A stretch of DNA of 15,784 nt from Azoarcus sp. (GTDB taxonomy: Bacteria; Pseudomonadota; Gammaproteobacteria; Burkholderiales; Rhodocyclaceae): the NCBI GenBank assembly GCA_031282905.1, contig JAITCV010000226.1:1-15784 (forward strand), given 5' to 3'. The notes beneath the pieces were generated by a model. It was given only the letters and a program-made list of their open reading frames with translations. It was not told where the DNA came from and ran no database searches. Shown here one piece after another: positions 7,261 through 14,904 of this stretch (its first letter is position 1; each line of letters opens with the position of its first letter). A program made the translations under genes and the position numbers.

Positions 7261-8451
7261 ATGAGCGAAAAGGCATCTCCCATGCGTATTCCATTCACTG
7301 TCAGATTGCTGCGGGGCGCGCCGAAAAGCGGCTGGATCGCGTTGCTGATCATCGCCTTCATTGCCTGGGTGGCCGTGCCGTTCGCCCATCTCGCGCTGCC
7401 GCCCGAACATGCGTTTTACCTACCCGGCTACGCCGTCAAACTCGTCGGCAAGATCATGTGTTACATGACGGTGGCGGTGGCAATGGATCTGGTCTGGGGC
7501 TATACCGGCATCCTCAGCCTCGGGCATGGCCTTTTCTTCGCGCTCGGCGGCTACGCCTTCGGCATGTACCTGATGCGCCAGATCGGCCGCGACGGCAGCT
7601 ATGGCGCCGATCTGCCGGACTTCATGGTCTTCCTCGACTGGAAGGAACTGCCCTGGTACTGGACGGGATCGGATTCCTTTGCGTGGGCAATCTTCCTGGC
7701 GATGGCCCTGCCGGGCTTGGTCGCCTTCGCCTTCGGCTATTTCGCCTTCCGCTCCAGGATCAGGGGCGTCTATTTCTCCATCATCACCCAGGCGCTCACC
7801 TATGCCGCGATGTTGCTCTTTTTCCGCAACGAAACCGGCTTCGGCGGCAACAACGGCTTCACCGATTTCAAGCGCATCCTCGGCTACGACATCACCTCGC
7901 CGCAGATGCGGGTGGTGCTGTTCGGCTTGTCGGCGGCATTGCTGATTGCCTGTCTGTCATTGGGGCGCTATCTGGTGGGATCGCGCCTCGGGCGCGTGCT
8001 TGCCGCCATCCGCGACGCGGAAAGCCGGGCGATGTTCATCGGTTACAACCCGCTGCATTACAAGCTCTTCATCTGGACGCTGTCGGCGGTGATGTGTGGC
8101 TTGGCCGGGGCGCTCTATGTACCGCAGATGGGCATCATCAACCCATCGGAGATGAGTCCGGCCAATTCGATCGAGATCGCGGTATGGGTGGCGGTCGGCG
8201 GCCGCGGCACCCTGACCGGCGCGGTATTCGGCGCGGGCATCGTCAATCTGGCGAAAAGTTACCTGACCGCCACCATGTCGGAATACTGGCCGTTCTTCCT
8301 CGGCGGCCTGTTCATCGTGGTCACGCTCTACCTGCCCGACGGCGTGGCCGGGCTGTGGCGGCGATTCGTGGAACGAAAAGCGGCCACGACCACGGCGGTG
8401 GAAGCGGAAACAGAAGCGAAACCCACGAAAACCGCCGGAGCGTCAGCATGA
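7261..8451 (+). CDS. urtC: Urea ABC transporter permease UrtC
   Basis: This 396-residue LivM-type membrane protein is the second half of the urea channel. About eight to ten hydrophobic helices are visible. Conserved family segments are DLVWGYTGILSLGHGLFFALGGYAFGMYLM, GVYFSIITQALTYAAMLLFFRNETGFGGNNGFTDF (given here as landmarks only) and WVAVGGRGTLTGAVFGA. The tail (VEAETEAKPTKTAGASA) is charged, cytoplasmic and poorly conserved. ATG 7261 follows urtB by 10 bases with a weak GGA site. ATG 7282 (MRIPFTVRLL) is an equally plausible start. The stop overlaps the urtD start as ATGA, implying coupled translation of channel and ATPase. Confidence 0.94.
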   Translation: MSEKASPMRIPFTVRLLRGAPKSGWIALLIIAFIAWVAVPFAHLALPPEHAFYLPGYAVKLVGKIMCYMTVAVAMDLVWGYTGILSLGHGLFFALGGYAFGMYLMRQIGRDGSYGADLPDFMVFLDWKELPWYWTGSDSFAWAIFLAMALPGLVAFAFGYFAFRSRIRGVYFSIITQALTYAAMLLFFRNETGFGGNNGFTDFKRILGYDITSPQMRVVLFGLSAALLIACLSLGRYLVGSRLGRVLAAIRDAESRAMFIGYNPLHYKLFIWTLSAVMCGLAGALYVPQMGIINPSEMSPANSIEIAVWVAVGGRGTLTGAVFGAGIVNLAKSYLTATMSEYWPFFLGGLFIVVTLYLPDGVAGLWRRFVERKAATTTAVEAETEAKPTKTAGASA

Positions 8452-9272
8452 TCGCCACGATGCAAACCATCGACGCGCAATGGGAAAGCGAAGCCACCAC
8501 CGGCCATGTGGTCAGCGGCGAGCTCGACCTCACCCACAAGGTCATTCTCTATCTCGACGACATCACGGTAAGTTTCGACGGCTTCAAGGCGCTGAACAAT
8601 CTGTCGCTTGCCATCGATGCCGGAGAGCTGCGCTGCATCATCGGCCCCAACGGCGCGGGCAAGACCACGATGATGGATGTCATCACCGGCAAGACCCGCC
8701 CCGATACCGGTACGGCCTTCTTCGGCCAGACCATGGATCTGACCCGCATGACCGAGCCGCAGATCGCCCATGCCGGCATCGGCCGCAAGTTCCAGAAACC
8801 GACCGTATTTGAAAAACATACTGTGTTCGAAAACCTGGAACTGGCGATGAAAGCCGACAAGCGCGTGCGCCGCGCGCTGTTTGCGCGCTTGAGCGGCGAA
8901 GAGCGCGACCGCATCGCCGAGGTGCTCAAGCGGATACGGCTCGACCGCCACGCCGACCGCGTCGCCGGTCTGCTGTCGCACGGACAGAAGCAATGGCTGG
9001 AAATCGGCATGCTGCTCATGCAAGAGCCGCGCCTGCTGCTGCTCGATGAACCGGTGGCGGGCATGACCGACGAAGAAACCGAACGCACCGCCGAACTGTT
9101 CGTCAGCCTCGCGGGCGAACACTCGCTGGTGGTGGTCGAGCATGACATGAGCTTTGTCGGGGCGCTCGGCGGCAAGGTGACCGTGCTCTGCGACGGCGCG
9201 GTGCTGGCCGAAGGCGATCTCGCCACCGTACAAGCCGACCCGCGGGTAATCGAGGTTTACCTGGGGCGGTGA
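8448..9272 (+). CDS. urtD: Urea ABC transporter ATP-binding protein UrtD
   Basis: This 274-residue cytoplasmic ATPase powers urea import with UrtE. It has a GGAG site 7 bases before the ATG, which overlaps the urtC stop. Residues 1-32 are an extra N-terminal segment before the ABC domain. Walker A is GPNGAGKTT. The FQKPTVFEKHTVFENLELA segment is characteristic of UrtD. The signature is LLSHGQKQ, with SHGQ in place of the usual SGGQ, as is normal in this subfamily. Walker B is LLLLDEPVAGMT, and the switch His lies in VVVEHDM. ureA begins 28 bases downstream, where most urt operons would continue with urtE. Confidence 0.95.
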   Translation: MIATMQTIDAQWESEATTGHVVSGELDLTHKVILYLDDITVSFDGFKALNNLSLAIDAGELRCIIGPNGAGKTTMMDVITGKTRPDTGTAFFGQTMDLTRMTEPQIAHAGIGRKFQKPTVFEKHTVFENLELAMKADKRVRRALFARLSGEERDRIAEVLKRIRLDRHADRVAGLLSHGQKQWLEIGMLLMQEPRLLLLDEPVAGMTDEETERTAELFVSLAGEHSLVVVEHDMSFVGALGGKVTVLCDGAVLAEGDLATVQADPRVIEVYLGR

Positions 9273-9300
9273 AACCATTTTCAATCTGGAGATCGAAACC

Positions 9301-9603
9301 ATGCATCTTACTCCCAGGGAAATCGAAAAGCTCATGCTGCATACCGCGGGCGAGCTTGCCAAATCCAGGAAGAACAAGGGCCTGAAACTGAATTACGTGG
9401 AATCCATCGCTTTCATTTCTTCGGAATTGATGGAACTCGCCCGCGAAGGAAAAAGCGTGCGTGAACTCCAGGAACTCGGGACGGCCCTGCTCAAGCGGGA
9501 CGAAACCATGGACGGAATAGCGGAAATGATTCCCACCGTGCAGATCGAAGCCACCTTCGATGACGGCACCAAGCTAGTGACCGTACATCAGCCGATTCGT
9601 TGA
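9301..9603 (+). CDS. ureA: Urease gamma subunit UreA
   Basis: This 100-residue protein has the canonical length of a separate gamma subunit. It opens with MHLTPREIEKLMLHTAGELA and ends with VQIEATFDDGTKLVTVHQPI, both hallmarks of UreA. In the (alpha-beta-gamma)3 enzyme it forms the outer part of the trimer and carries no catalytic residues. A GGAG site lies 9 bases upstream. In many betaproteobacteria ureD lies directly before ureA, but here the neighbour is urtD with only 28 bases between. Confidence 0.98.
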   Translation: MHLTPREIEKLMLHTAGELAKSRKNKGLKLNYVESIAFISSELMELAREGKSVRELQELGTALLKRDETMDGIAEMIPTVQIEATFDDGTKLVTVHQPIR

Positions 9604-9621
9604 TGTTCAAAGGAGAACACC

Positions 9622-10011
9622 ATGATTCCCGGAGAAATACAAGTCAAGAACGCACTCATCACCCTGAATGCGGGATTGAAGCAAAAAGAAATCACCGCAA
9701 GCAACCAGGGGGATCGCCCGATACAAATCGGTTCGCATTTCCATTTCTTCGAGGCCAACCGCTACTTGGTCTTCGATCGCGCGGCGGCTTTTGGTTATCG
9801 TCTGGATATCCCTTCGGGGGCTGCGGTTCGCTTCGAGCCCAATGAGACGAAAAGCGTGGCGCTCGTTGAAATTGCGGGGAAAAAGCGCGTACTGGGCCTC
9901 AATGGCCTGACCGATGGCGAAATCAACGAAGCAAGATTCAAGACCGCCCTGCACAAGGCGGCGCTCAATGATTTCTTGCGGGAAAACGAGGAGAGCAGTC
10001 ATGAGTCATGA
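9622..10011 (+). CDS. ureB: Urease beta subunit UreB
   Basis: This 129-residue protein begins MIPGEIQVKNALITLNAG and contains the conserved RPIQIGSHFHFFEANRYLVFDR and the GAAVRFEPNETKSVALVE block of UreB. It is a beta-sheet structural subunit packed against UreC. It is about 25 residues longer than the Klebsiella type; the extra tail (DGEINEARFKTALHKAALNDFLRENEESSHES) resembles longer beta subunits in other proteobacteria. AAAGGAG lies 6 bases before the ATG, 18 bases after ureA. Its last 11 bases overlap ureC. Confidence 0.98.
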   Translation: MIPGEIQVKNALITLNAGLKQKEITASNQGDRPIQIGSHFHFFEANRYLVFDRAAAFGYRLDIPSGAAVRFEPNETKSVALVEIAGKKRVLGLNGLTDGEINEARFKTALHKAALNDFLRENEESSHES

Positions 10012-11722
10012 AATCAGCGGCAGGGAATACGCCTCCATGTATGGCCCGACCACGGGAGACAAGGTGCGTCTCGGCGACACCGACCTATTCATCGAAGTAG
10101 AAAAGGACTACACGGTCTACGGCGACGAAATGAAATTCGGCGGCGGCAAGACCATCCGCGACGGCATGGGGCAAAACGCCACCGTCACCAGCGACACCGG
10201 CGCGCTGGACCTGCTGATCACCAATGCCCTGATTCTGGATCACTGGGGAATCGTCAAGGCCGATATCGGCATCAAGGATGGCAAGATCGCCGGCATCGGC
10301 AAGGCGGGCAACCCGGACATCATGGATGGTGTGCATCCGGCCCTGGTGGTCGGCGCGGGTACCGAAGTCATCGCCGCCGAAGGCAAGATCGTGACCGCGG
10401 GCGGCATCGACACCCATGTGCATTACATCTGCCCGCAACAAGTCGAAACCTCGCTTTACGCTGGCATCACCACCCTGATCGGCGGCGGCGACGGCCCGGC
10501 GGTCGGCACCTACGCCACGACCTGCACGCCCGGCAAATTCAATCTGCACAAGATGCTGAGCGCGGTCGAAGAATTTCCGATGAATTTCGGCTTTTTCGGC
10601 AAGGCCAACTGTTCGACCAGGGCGCCGCTCATCGAACAGATCGAGGCCGGAGCCATCGGTCTGAAGCTGCATGAAGACTGGGGCTCCACCCCCGCCGCGA
10701 TCAATACCAGCCTGGAAGTGGCCGACATCCACGACATCCAGATCACGATACACACCGATACGCTGAACGAAGCAGGCTATTTCGAATCCACCATGGCAGC
10801 CATCGGCGGGCGGGCCATCCACACCTTCCACACCGAGGGCGCGGGCGGCGGTCATGCTCCAGACATCATCCGGGCCGCGGGGCTGGCCAATGTGATGCCC
10901 TCTTCCACCAGTCCGACCATGCCGTTTGCCAAGAACACCATCGACGAACACCTCGATATGATCATGGTCTGCCACCACCTCGACCCGCGCTTGCCGGAAG
11001 ATGTCGCGTTTGCGCAATCGCGGATTCGCTACGGCACGCTGGCGGCGGAAGATGTATTGCATGACATGGGCGCCATTTCCATCCTGAATTCGGACTCCCA
11101 GGCCATGGGGCGCGCCGCCGAAATCATCACCCGCGCCTGGCAAGCGGCGGACAAGATGAAAAAACAGCGCGGCCAATTGCCGGAAGCGGCAGGCGAGGAC
11201 AACGACAACTTCCGCGCCAGACGTTATATCGCCAAATACACCATCAATCCGGCCATCACCCACGGCATCAGCGATTACCTGGGCTCCATCGAAGCCGGAA
11301 AAATCGCCGATATCGTCATCTGGAAACCCGCGCTCTTTGGCGTCAAACCGGACTACATCCTGAAAGGCGGTTTCATCGTCGCCGCCAAGATGGGCGACGC
11401 CAACGCATCCATCCCGACGCCGCAACCCGTCATCATGCGCAACATGTGGGGCGCTTACGGCAAGGCGCGCGCCCAGACGTCCATCACTTTTGTCTCGATG
11501 GCGGCCTACAAAAGCGGCATCAAGGAAAAACTCGGTCTGGAAAAAACCGTATTGCCCGTAAAGAACTGCCGCAATATCGGGAAAAACAACATGATCCTGA
11601 ACGACAAGACCCCCAGGATCGAAGTCGATCCCGAAACTTATGAGGTTCTGGTCGACGGAGAAAAAGCCAGTTGCGAACCCTCACAAAGTTTGCCGCTTTC
11701 ACAACGCTATTATTTGTTCTAG
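10001..11722 (+). CDS. ureC: Urease alpha (catalytic) subunit UreC
   Basis: This 573-residue subunit hydrolyses urea to ammonia and carbamate at a two-nickel centre. All key residues are visible: His 139 and His 141 (THVHYICPQQ), carbamylated Lys 222 (GLKLHEDWG), His 251 (ITIHTDTLNE), His 277 (TFHTEGAGGGHAPD), flap Cys 324 and His 325 (VCHHLDP), and Asp 365 (NSDSQAMGR). They are offset by five from the Klebsiella numbering throughout. Start 10001 is supported by GAGGAG 7 bases upstream and by MSHEISGREYASMYGPTTGD; an upstream in-frame ATG at 9914 lies inside ureB. The enzyme should be active only if nickel-insertion proteins are encoded elsewhere, since none is in the window. Confidence 0.99.
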   Translation: MSHEISGREYASMYGPTTGDKVRLGDTDLFIEVEKDYTVYGDEMKFGGGKTIRDGMGQNATVTSDTGALDLLITNALILDHWGIVKADIGIKDGKIAGIGKAGNPDIMDGVHPALVVGAGTEVIAAEGKIVTAGGIDTHVHYICPQQVETSLYAGITTLIGGGDGPAVGTYATTCTPGKFNLHKMLSAVEEFPMNFGFFGKANCSTRAPLIEQIEAGAIGLKLHEDWGSTPAAINTSLEVADIHDIQITIHTDTLNEAGYFESTMAAIGGRAIHTFHTEGAGGGHAPDIIRAAGLANVMPSSTSPTMPFAKNTIDEHLDMIMVCHHLDPRLPEDVAFAQSRIRYGTLAAEDVLHDMGAISILNSDSQAMGRAAEIITRAWQAADKMKKQRGQLPEAAGEDNDNFRARRYIAKYTINPAITHGISDYLGSIEAGKIADIVIWKPALFGVKPDYILKGGFIVAAKMGDANASIPTPQPVIMRNMWGAYGKARAQTSITFVSMAAYKSGIKEKLGLEKTVLPVKNCRNIGKNNMILNDKTPRIEVDPETYEVLVDGEKASCEPSQSLPLSQRYYLF

Positions 11723-11724
11723 CG

Positions 11725-11765
11725 CGGATTGACAAACCAATGCGCGCATCCCACATTCGTCAACA
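11725..11765 (-). repeat. Partial copy of the intergenic repeat found at 12622-12774
   Basis: The minus strand reads ACGAATGTGGGATGCGCGC then ATTGGTTTGTC. The left arm of the 12622-12774 element reads ACGAATGTCGGATTACGC followed by TGCGCTCAT on the same strand. The shared core is ACGAATGT-GGAT plus GCGC-CAT. It begins 3 bases after the ureC stop. Confidence 0.55.
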
Positions 11766-11796
11766 GCAAGGCCGTGGCTTTTCCAAGATGTCGTGT

Positions 11797-11830
11797 GGAT
11801 TGCCACGGCGCTCTCGCGCCTCGCAATGAC
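11797..11830 (-). repeat. REP-like palindromic repeat, copy 2 (between ureC and urtE)
   Basis: On the minus strand: GTCATTGCGAGG, hairpin GGCGC-GAGA-GCGCC (overlapping the GG), then GTGGCAATCC. The layout matches the copies at 3384-3414 and 15246-15278. GTCATTGCGAGG...GGCAATCC repeats are, from memory, common in many bacterial genomes. It fills the middle of the ureC-urtE spacer. Confidence 0.8.
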
Positions 11831-11883
11831 GAGTACAGAACATGACGCACTTCATTGGTTGATTTGCTCGGGATACAAAGGCC

Positions 11884-12576
11884 ATGCTCGATGTCGATTC
11901 CCTTCACCAATACTACGGCGGCAGCCATATCCTGCGCGGTCTTTCCTTCGATGCGCCGGTCGGCAAGGTCACGACGCTTCTCGGACGCAATGGCGTCGGC
12001 AAGACCACCCTGCTCAAGACCCTGATGGGGCTGACGGCAGCGAAAAGCGGCAGCATTCGCTTTGGCGGCGTAGACATCACCCGCGCGCCATCCCATGCCC
12101 GAGTCAGGGCCGGCATCGGCTACGTGCCGCAAGGGCGGGAAATTTTCCCCCGCCTCACCGTCGAGGAAAATCTGCTCATGGGTCTGGCGAGCCGCCCGCG
12201 CGGCGCGGCCATCCCGGCGCGCGTGTTCGAGATGTTTCCAGTGCTGGCACAGATGCTGGGCCGACGCGGCGGCGACCTCTCCGGCGGCCAGCAACAACAA
12301 CTGGCCATTGGCCGCGCGCTCGCCTTCGGTCCCCGGCTGCTGATTCTCGACGAACCCACCGAAGGCATCCAGCCCTCGATCATCAAGGACATCGGCGCGG
12401 CCATCCGCAGCCTCGCCGCCACCGGCGAAATGGCGATCCTGCTGGTCGAACAGTATTACGACTTCGCCCGCGAATTGTCCGACCACTATCTCGTCATGGA
12501 GCGCGGAGAAATCATCCTGCGTGGCGAAGGCAGGAACATGGATGCGGATGGCGTCAGGGAAACGTTGGCGGTGTAA
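11884..12576 (+). CDS. urtE: Urea ABC transporter ATP-binding protein UrtE
   Basis: This 230-residue ATPase is the partner of UrtD. MLDVDSLHQYYGGSHILRGL is the typical UrtE opening and fixes the start. Walker A is GRNGVGKTT. The YVPQGREIFPRLTVEENL segment is typical of the LivF/UrtE branch. The signature is LSGGQQQQ, Walker B is LLILDEPTEGIQPS, and VEQYYDFA carries a Gln-Tyr variant where many ABC proteins have a His switch, as seen in UrtE. It lies 161 bases after ureC rather than after urtD. The ribosome binding site is poor (AAGG only 3 bases from the ATG), so expression may be lower than for urtABCD. The gene is intact. Confidence 0.95.
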   Translation: MLDVDSLHQYYGGSHILRGLSFDAPVGKVTTLLGRNGVGKTTLLKTLMGLTAAKSGSIRFGGVDITRAPSHARVRAGIGYVPQGREIFPRLTVEENLLMGLASRPRGAAIPARVFEMFPVLAQMLGRRGGDLSGGQQQQLAIGRALAFGPRLLILDEPTEGIQPSIIKDIGAAIRSLAATGEMAILLVEQYYDFARELSDHYLVMERGEIILRGEGRNMDADGVRETLAV

Positions 12577-12621
12577 TGTAGTGCAATCCAAAGTGGAGGA
12601 AAAGTCTTGTCGCAACGGGTT

Positions 12622-12774
12622 GGTTTCGTAGGTTGGATGAGCGCAGCGTAATCCGACATTCGTCCCCACGATGCGCAGCACAAGCAAATCAAAGCAATCA
12701 AAGAACAGCGGCGCGAAGCGCCGATGATGAACGATTGTCGGATTACGCCTTCGGCTCATCCAACCTACCAAACC
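12622..12774. repeat. 153-bp inverted-repeat element between convergent urtE and olsF-like genes
   Basis: The outer arms pair over about 37 bases. Left: GGTTTCGTAGGTTGG, ATGAGC, GCGTAATCCGACA. Right (complement): GGTTTGGTAGGTTGG, ATGAGC, GCGTAATCCGACA, with a 2-base length difference in the middle. Pairing continues inward as TCGT with ACGA after one mismatch. The core holds a perfect CGGCGC-GAA-GCGCCG hairpin (12709-12723). There is no ORF inside. It has the form of a short non-coding palindromic or MITE-like element and may double as a bidirectional transcript end. GTAGGTTGGATGAGCG-type repeats are, from memory, widespread in proteobacteria. Confidence 0.85.
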
Positions 12775-12803
12775 TACGGGTAGTTTGTCAGGATCGATGC
12801 CAG

Positions 12804-14624
12804 TCACATTGCATCATTGCCCATCGACGTATCGGCGGCTTCACCGCCGTTTACTCGATCTGTTTTCTGAATATGCGGCGCGATGTAGCGTCGGTAGCGG
12901 GAAGGTTTCAATTTTTCCCTGTCGACGAGCACCAGGCCGTCGATGCAATGGTTGAAGGCCGGGTCAGCGCCGAAGTCGATGAATTGCACGCCGCCAGGTT
13001 CGCACAGTTCGGAATATTGCTTGTAAAGGGTGGGAATGCTGCAATTCATGTTCTCCAGCATGTTCTTCAGGCACAGAAAATCCTTCTGATAATCCGTGCC
13101 GCAGAAATGCTGCAGCGCCTGCGGCAAGGAGGGCGGATAAGGATGGCGGGAAACCGCGAAGGATTGCCGGGGCGCAAAATACAGCCGGTAGAAGGCGACC
13201 AGCAGATCGCGGGCCGCGACCGGCAAGGCACCGGAAATGGAAACCGGCCCGAACAGATAGCGATAACGGGGATGGCGGGCCAGATAAGCACCAATGCCCT
13301 GCCACAGATAATCCAGCCCGCGCTTGCCCCAATAGCGGGGCTGGATGAAACTGCGCCCCAGTTCGACAGCGTTTGCCAAAATGGGCCGCATTTCTTCGCT
13401 GTAATTGAAAAGGCTGGCGCTGTAGAGACTTGCCATGCCGCCACGCGCCAATTGCTCGTCCGTGGGCGTAAAACGATACGCGCCGACAATCTCCAGTTCC
13501 TGCGGGTCCCAGAGAATCAGATGCTGGTAATAGTCGTCATAGATATCCAGATCAAGACGGCGTCCGCTGCCTTCGCCCACGGCGCGAAAGGCGATCTCGC
13601 GCAGACGCCCCAGCTCGTGCAGGATCGGCGAGGGATGATCGGAATTCTCCGGACGGCAAAGCTGGATCAGCTTGCCATCCGGCGTCCTGCCCAGGGTTTC
13701 GCCCGCCTCGATGGCCGCCTTGAGCGCGGCACGGTCGGCGACGGGCAGGGCGATGGGCGATTCTCCCGGCAGAGTTCCTTCCTTGCCCTTGCCGATCTTG
13801 TAGACATGGCGGCGAAAACGCCGGGCCAGTTCTTTCGCCGGGGTCTTGCCGTCATGCCATGTGGCATAGGAAATCTGCTTGCCGACGCGAATCTTCAAGC
13901 TCTTGCCTTGCTGGCTGAAGGTCTCGCGTACCAGAAGATACGTGGAGAGGGGTTTGTAGAGGAAGGAGGAAAGATAAAAGAAGGCGCCCAGCCGCCCTTC
14001 GACGTGTATCGGCACGATGGGGGCGCGGACATGGGCGGCCAGGCGAATGAAGCCGCTACTCCATTTCTTGTCGCGCACGCCTTTCATGCCGAAGCGGGAA
14101 ACTTCGCCCGCCGGAAAGAGGATGAGCGCGCCCTGTTCCTGCAAATGTGTCCGCACGTTCTTGATTTGCTGGCGGCTGGCCTGTCCATTCATGTTGTCTA
14201 CCGCGATGAACAGGTCTTCCAGCGGGTGCAGGCGGGTCAGTAACTGGTTGGCGACGATCTTGACTTCCGGGCGCACGACGGCAACCGTCTTCAAGAGCGC
14301 CAGGCCGTCCAATGAGCCGATCGGATGATTGGCAACCAGCACCACCGGGCCTTGCGCCGGAATGTTCTCCAACTCGGCCATGTCGATCTCGCAACGCATC
14401 CGCAGATGCCGGAGCATTTGCTCGACACAGTCCAGGCCGCGCAGATTGGGGTACCGGGCTTCGAATTCCTGGAAATCCTTCTCGTGCAGCAACCAGGAAA
14501 ACAGACGGCGCAAGACACTCACTCGCCAGAGCGGCCACTGGCGCTCGGCAATATGCGCATCCACAAGGCGGTCGACATCGAACATGGCGCTTTCCATAGC
14601 AGCGCCATCATAGAAAGCAAACAT
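12804..14624 (-). CDS. Two-domain acyltransferase, OlsF-like (LPLAT + GNAT-type N-acyltransferase)
   Basis: The protein has 606 residues. The N-terminal half is a lysophospholipid-type O-acyltransferase: NHPIGSLDG (99-107) is the catalytic His/Asp motif with the H-x5-D spacing of the ACT14924-like subgroup, and FPAGEVSR (170-177) is the acyl-acceptor motif. The C-terminal half (about 320-590) resembles the GNAT-type fold of OlsB and autoinducer synthases: RLREIAFRAVGEGSG, DIYDDYYQHLILWD, IVGAYRF, ELGRSFIQPRYWG. This order matches OlsF, which makes ornithine lipids in one protein by N-acylating ornithine and then O-acylating the product. The amino acid substrate cannot be read here. The start is uncertain: ATG 14624, 14597 and 14585 are in frame, and the last has the weak site GGAAAG. 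Convergent with urtE. Confidence 0.85.
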   Translation of the reverse strand: MFAFYDGAAMESAMFDVDRLVDAHIAERQWPLWRVSVLRRLFSWLLHEKDFQEFEARYPNLRGLDCVEQMLRHLRMRCEIDMAELENIPAQGPVVLVANHPIGSLDGLALLKTVAVVRPEVKIVANQLLTRLHPLEDLFIAVDNMNGQASRQQIKNVRTHLQEQGALILFPAGEVSRFGMKGVRDKKWSSGFIRLAAHVRAPIVPIHVEGRLGAFFYLSSFLYKPLSTYLLVRETFSQQGKSLKIRVGKQISYATWHDGKTPAKELARRFRRHVYKIGKGKEGTLPGESPIALPVADRAALKAAIEAGETLGRTPDGKLIQLCRPENSDHPSPILHELGRLREIAFRAVGEGSGRRLDLDIYDDYYQHLILWDPQELEIVGAYRFTPTDEQLARGGMASLYSASLFNYSEEMRPILANAVELGRSFIQPRYWGKRGLDYLWQGIGAYLARHPRYRYLFGPVSISGALPVAARDLLVAFYRLYFAPRQSFAVSRHPYPPSLPQALQHFCGTDYQKDFLCLKNMLENMNCSIPTLYKQYSELCEPGGVQFIDFGADPAFNHCIDGLVLVDREKLKPSRYRRYIAPHIQKTDRVNGGEAADTSMGNDAM

Positions 14625-14760
14625 TGCAGAAAGATGACGATGGACAATTCATCAGCATCGCAGAAGCGACCAGCGCCGACGCAGGCCCGGAGCTACTCGG
14701 CGCGCCGCAGATCATGCATTGTCTTCATGTGCCAATGTATTGCTGCAAGTTCTTTCTGAC

Positions 14761-14774
14761 CGGTCTCGAGACCG
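14761..14774. promoter_or_regulatory. Perfect 14-bp palindrome, possible operator upstream of the olsF-like gene
   Basis: CGGTCTCGAGACCG is fully self-complementary. On the minus strand it falls just downstream of TTGCCA (14782-14777), in the spacer of a possible promoter for the olsF-like gene, though no good -10 follows. Confidence 0.4.
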
Positions 14775-14838
14775 TTTGGCAAAAGGACGAATATTCCAGC
14801 GTGGGTTCGTGATATTTTCCGCTATTGCGCACGGCTGT

Positions 14839-14856
14839 ATACGTAGAACTACGTAT
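14839..14856. promoter_or_regulatory. 18-bp palindrome ATACGTAG-AA-CTACGTAT, possible operator
   Basis: Two perfect 8-base arms flank AA. The corresponding part of tandem unit 2 (CCGTAGAACCGCG, near 14973-14985) keeps the CGTAGAAC core but not the symmetry. It looks like a dimeric regulator site; no regulator is recognised. Confidence 0.4.
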
Positions 14857-14873
14857 CAATTTTCCAATAAAAA

Positions 14874-14904
14874 AGCATAGTGCGATACTGCGGAAGTTTG
14901 TCAA
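14874..14904 (-). promoter_or_regulatory. Candidate promoter for the olsF-like gene
   Basis: On the minus strand: perfect TTGACA (14904-14899), a 19-base spacer, then TATGCT (14879-14874). The long spacer would suit activator-dependent transcription. It lies about 250 bases before the first olsF-like ATG. Weak. Confidence 0.25.

Noticed and set aside
10085..11425. 446-codon minus-strand open frame
   Set aside because: Antisense to ureC, whose motifs are unmistakable.
11719..12807. 362-codon minus-strand open frame
   Set aside because: Antisense to urtE. Its two ends look alike only because both lie in copies of the same non-coding repeat.
12633..14243. 536-codon open frame on the plus strand
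   Set aside because: Antisense to the olsF-like gene and starting inside the inverted-repeat element.
14624..14812. 62-codon plus-strand open frame
   Set aside because: No ribosome binding site and no family resemblance; it ends inside the tandem duplication, whose indels break the frame.
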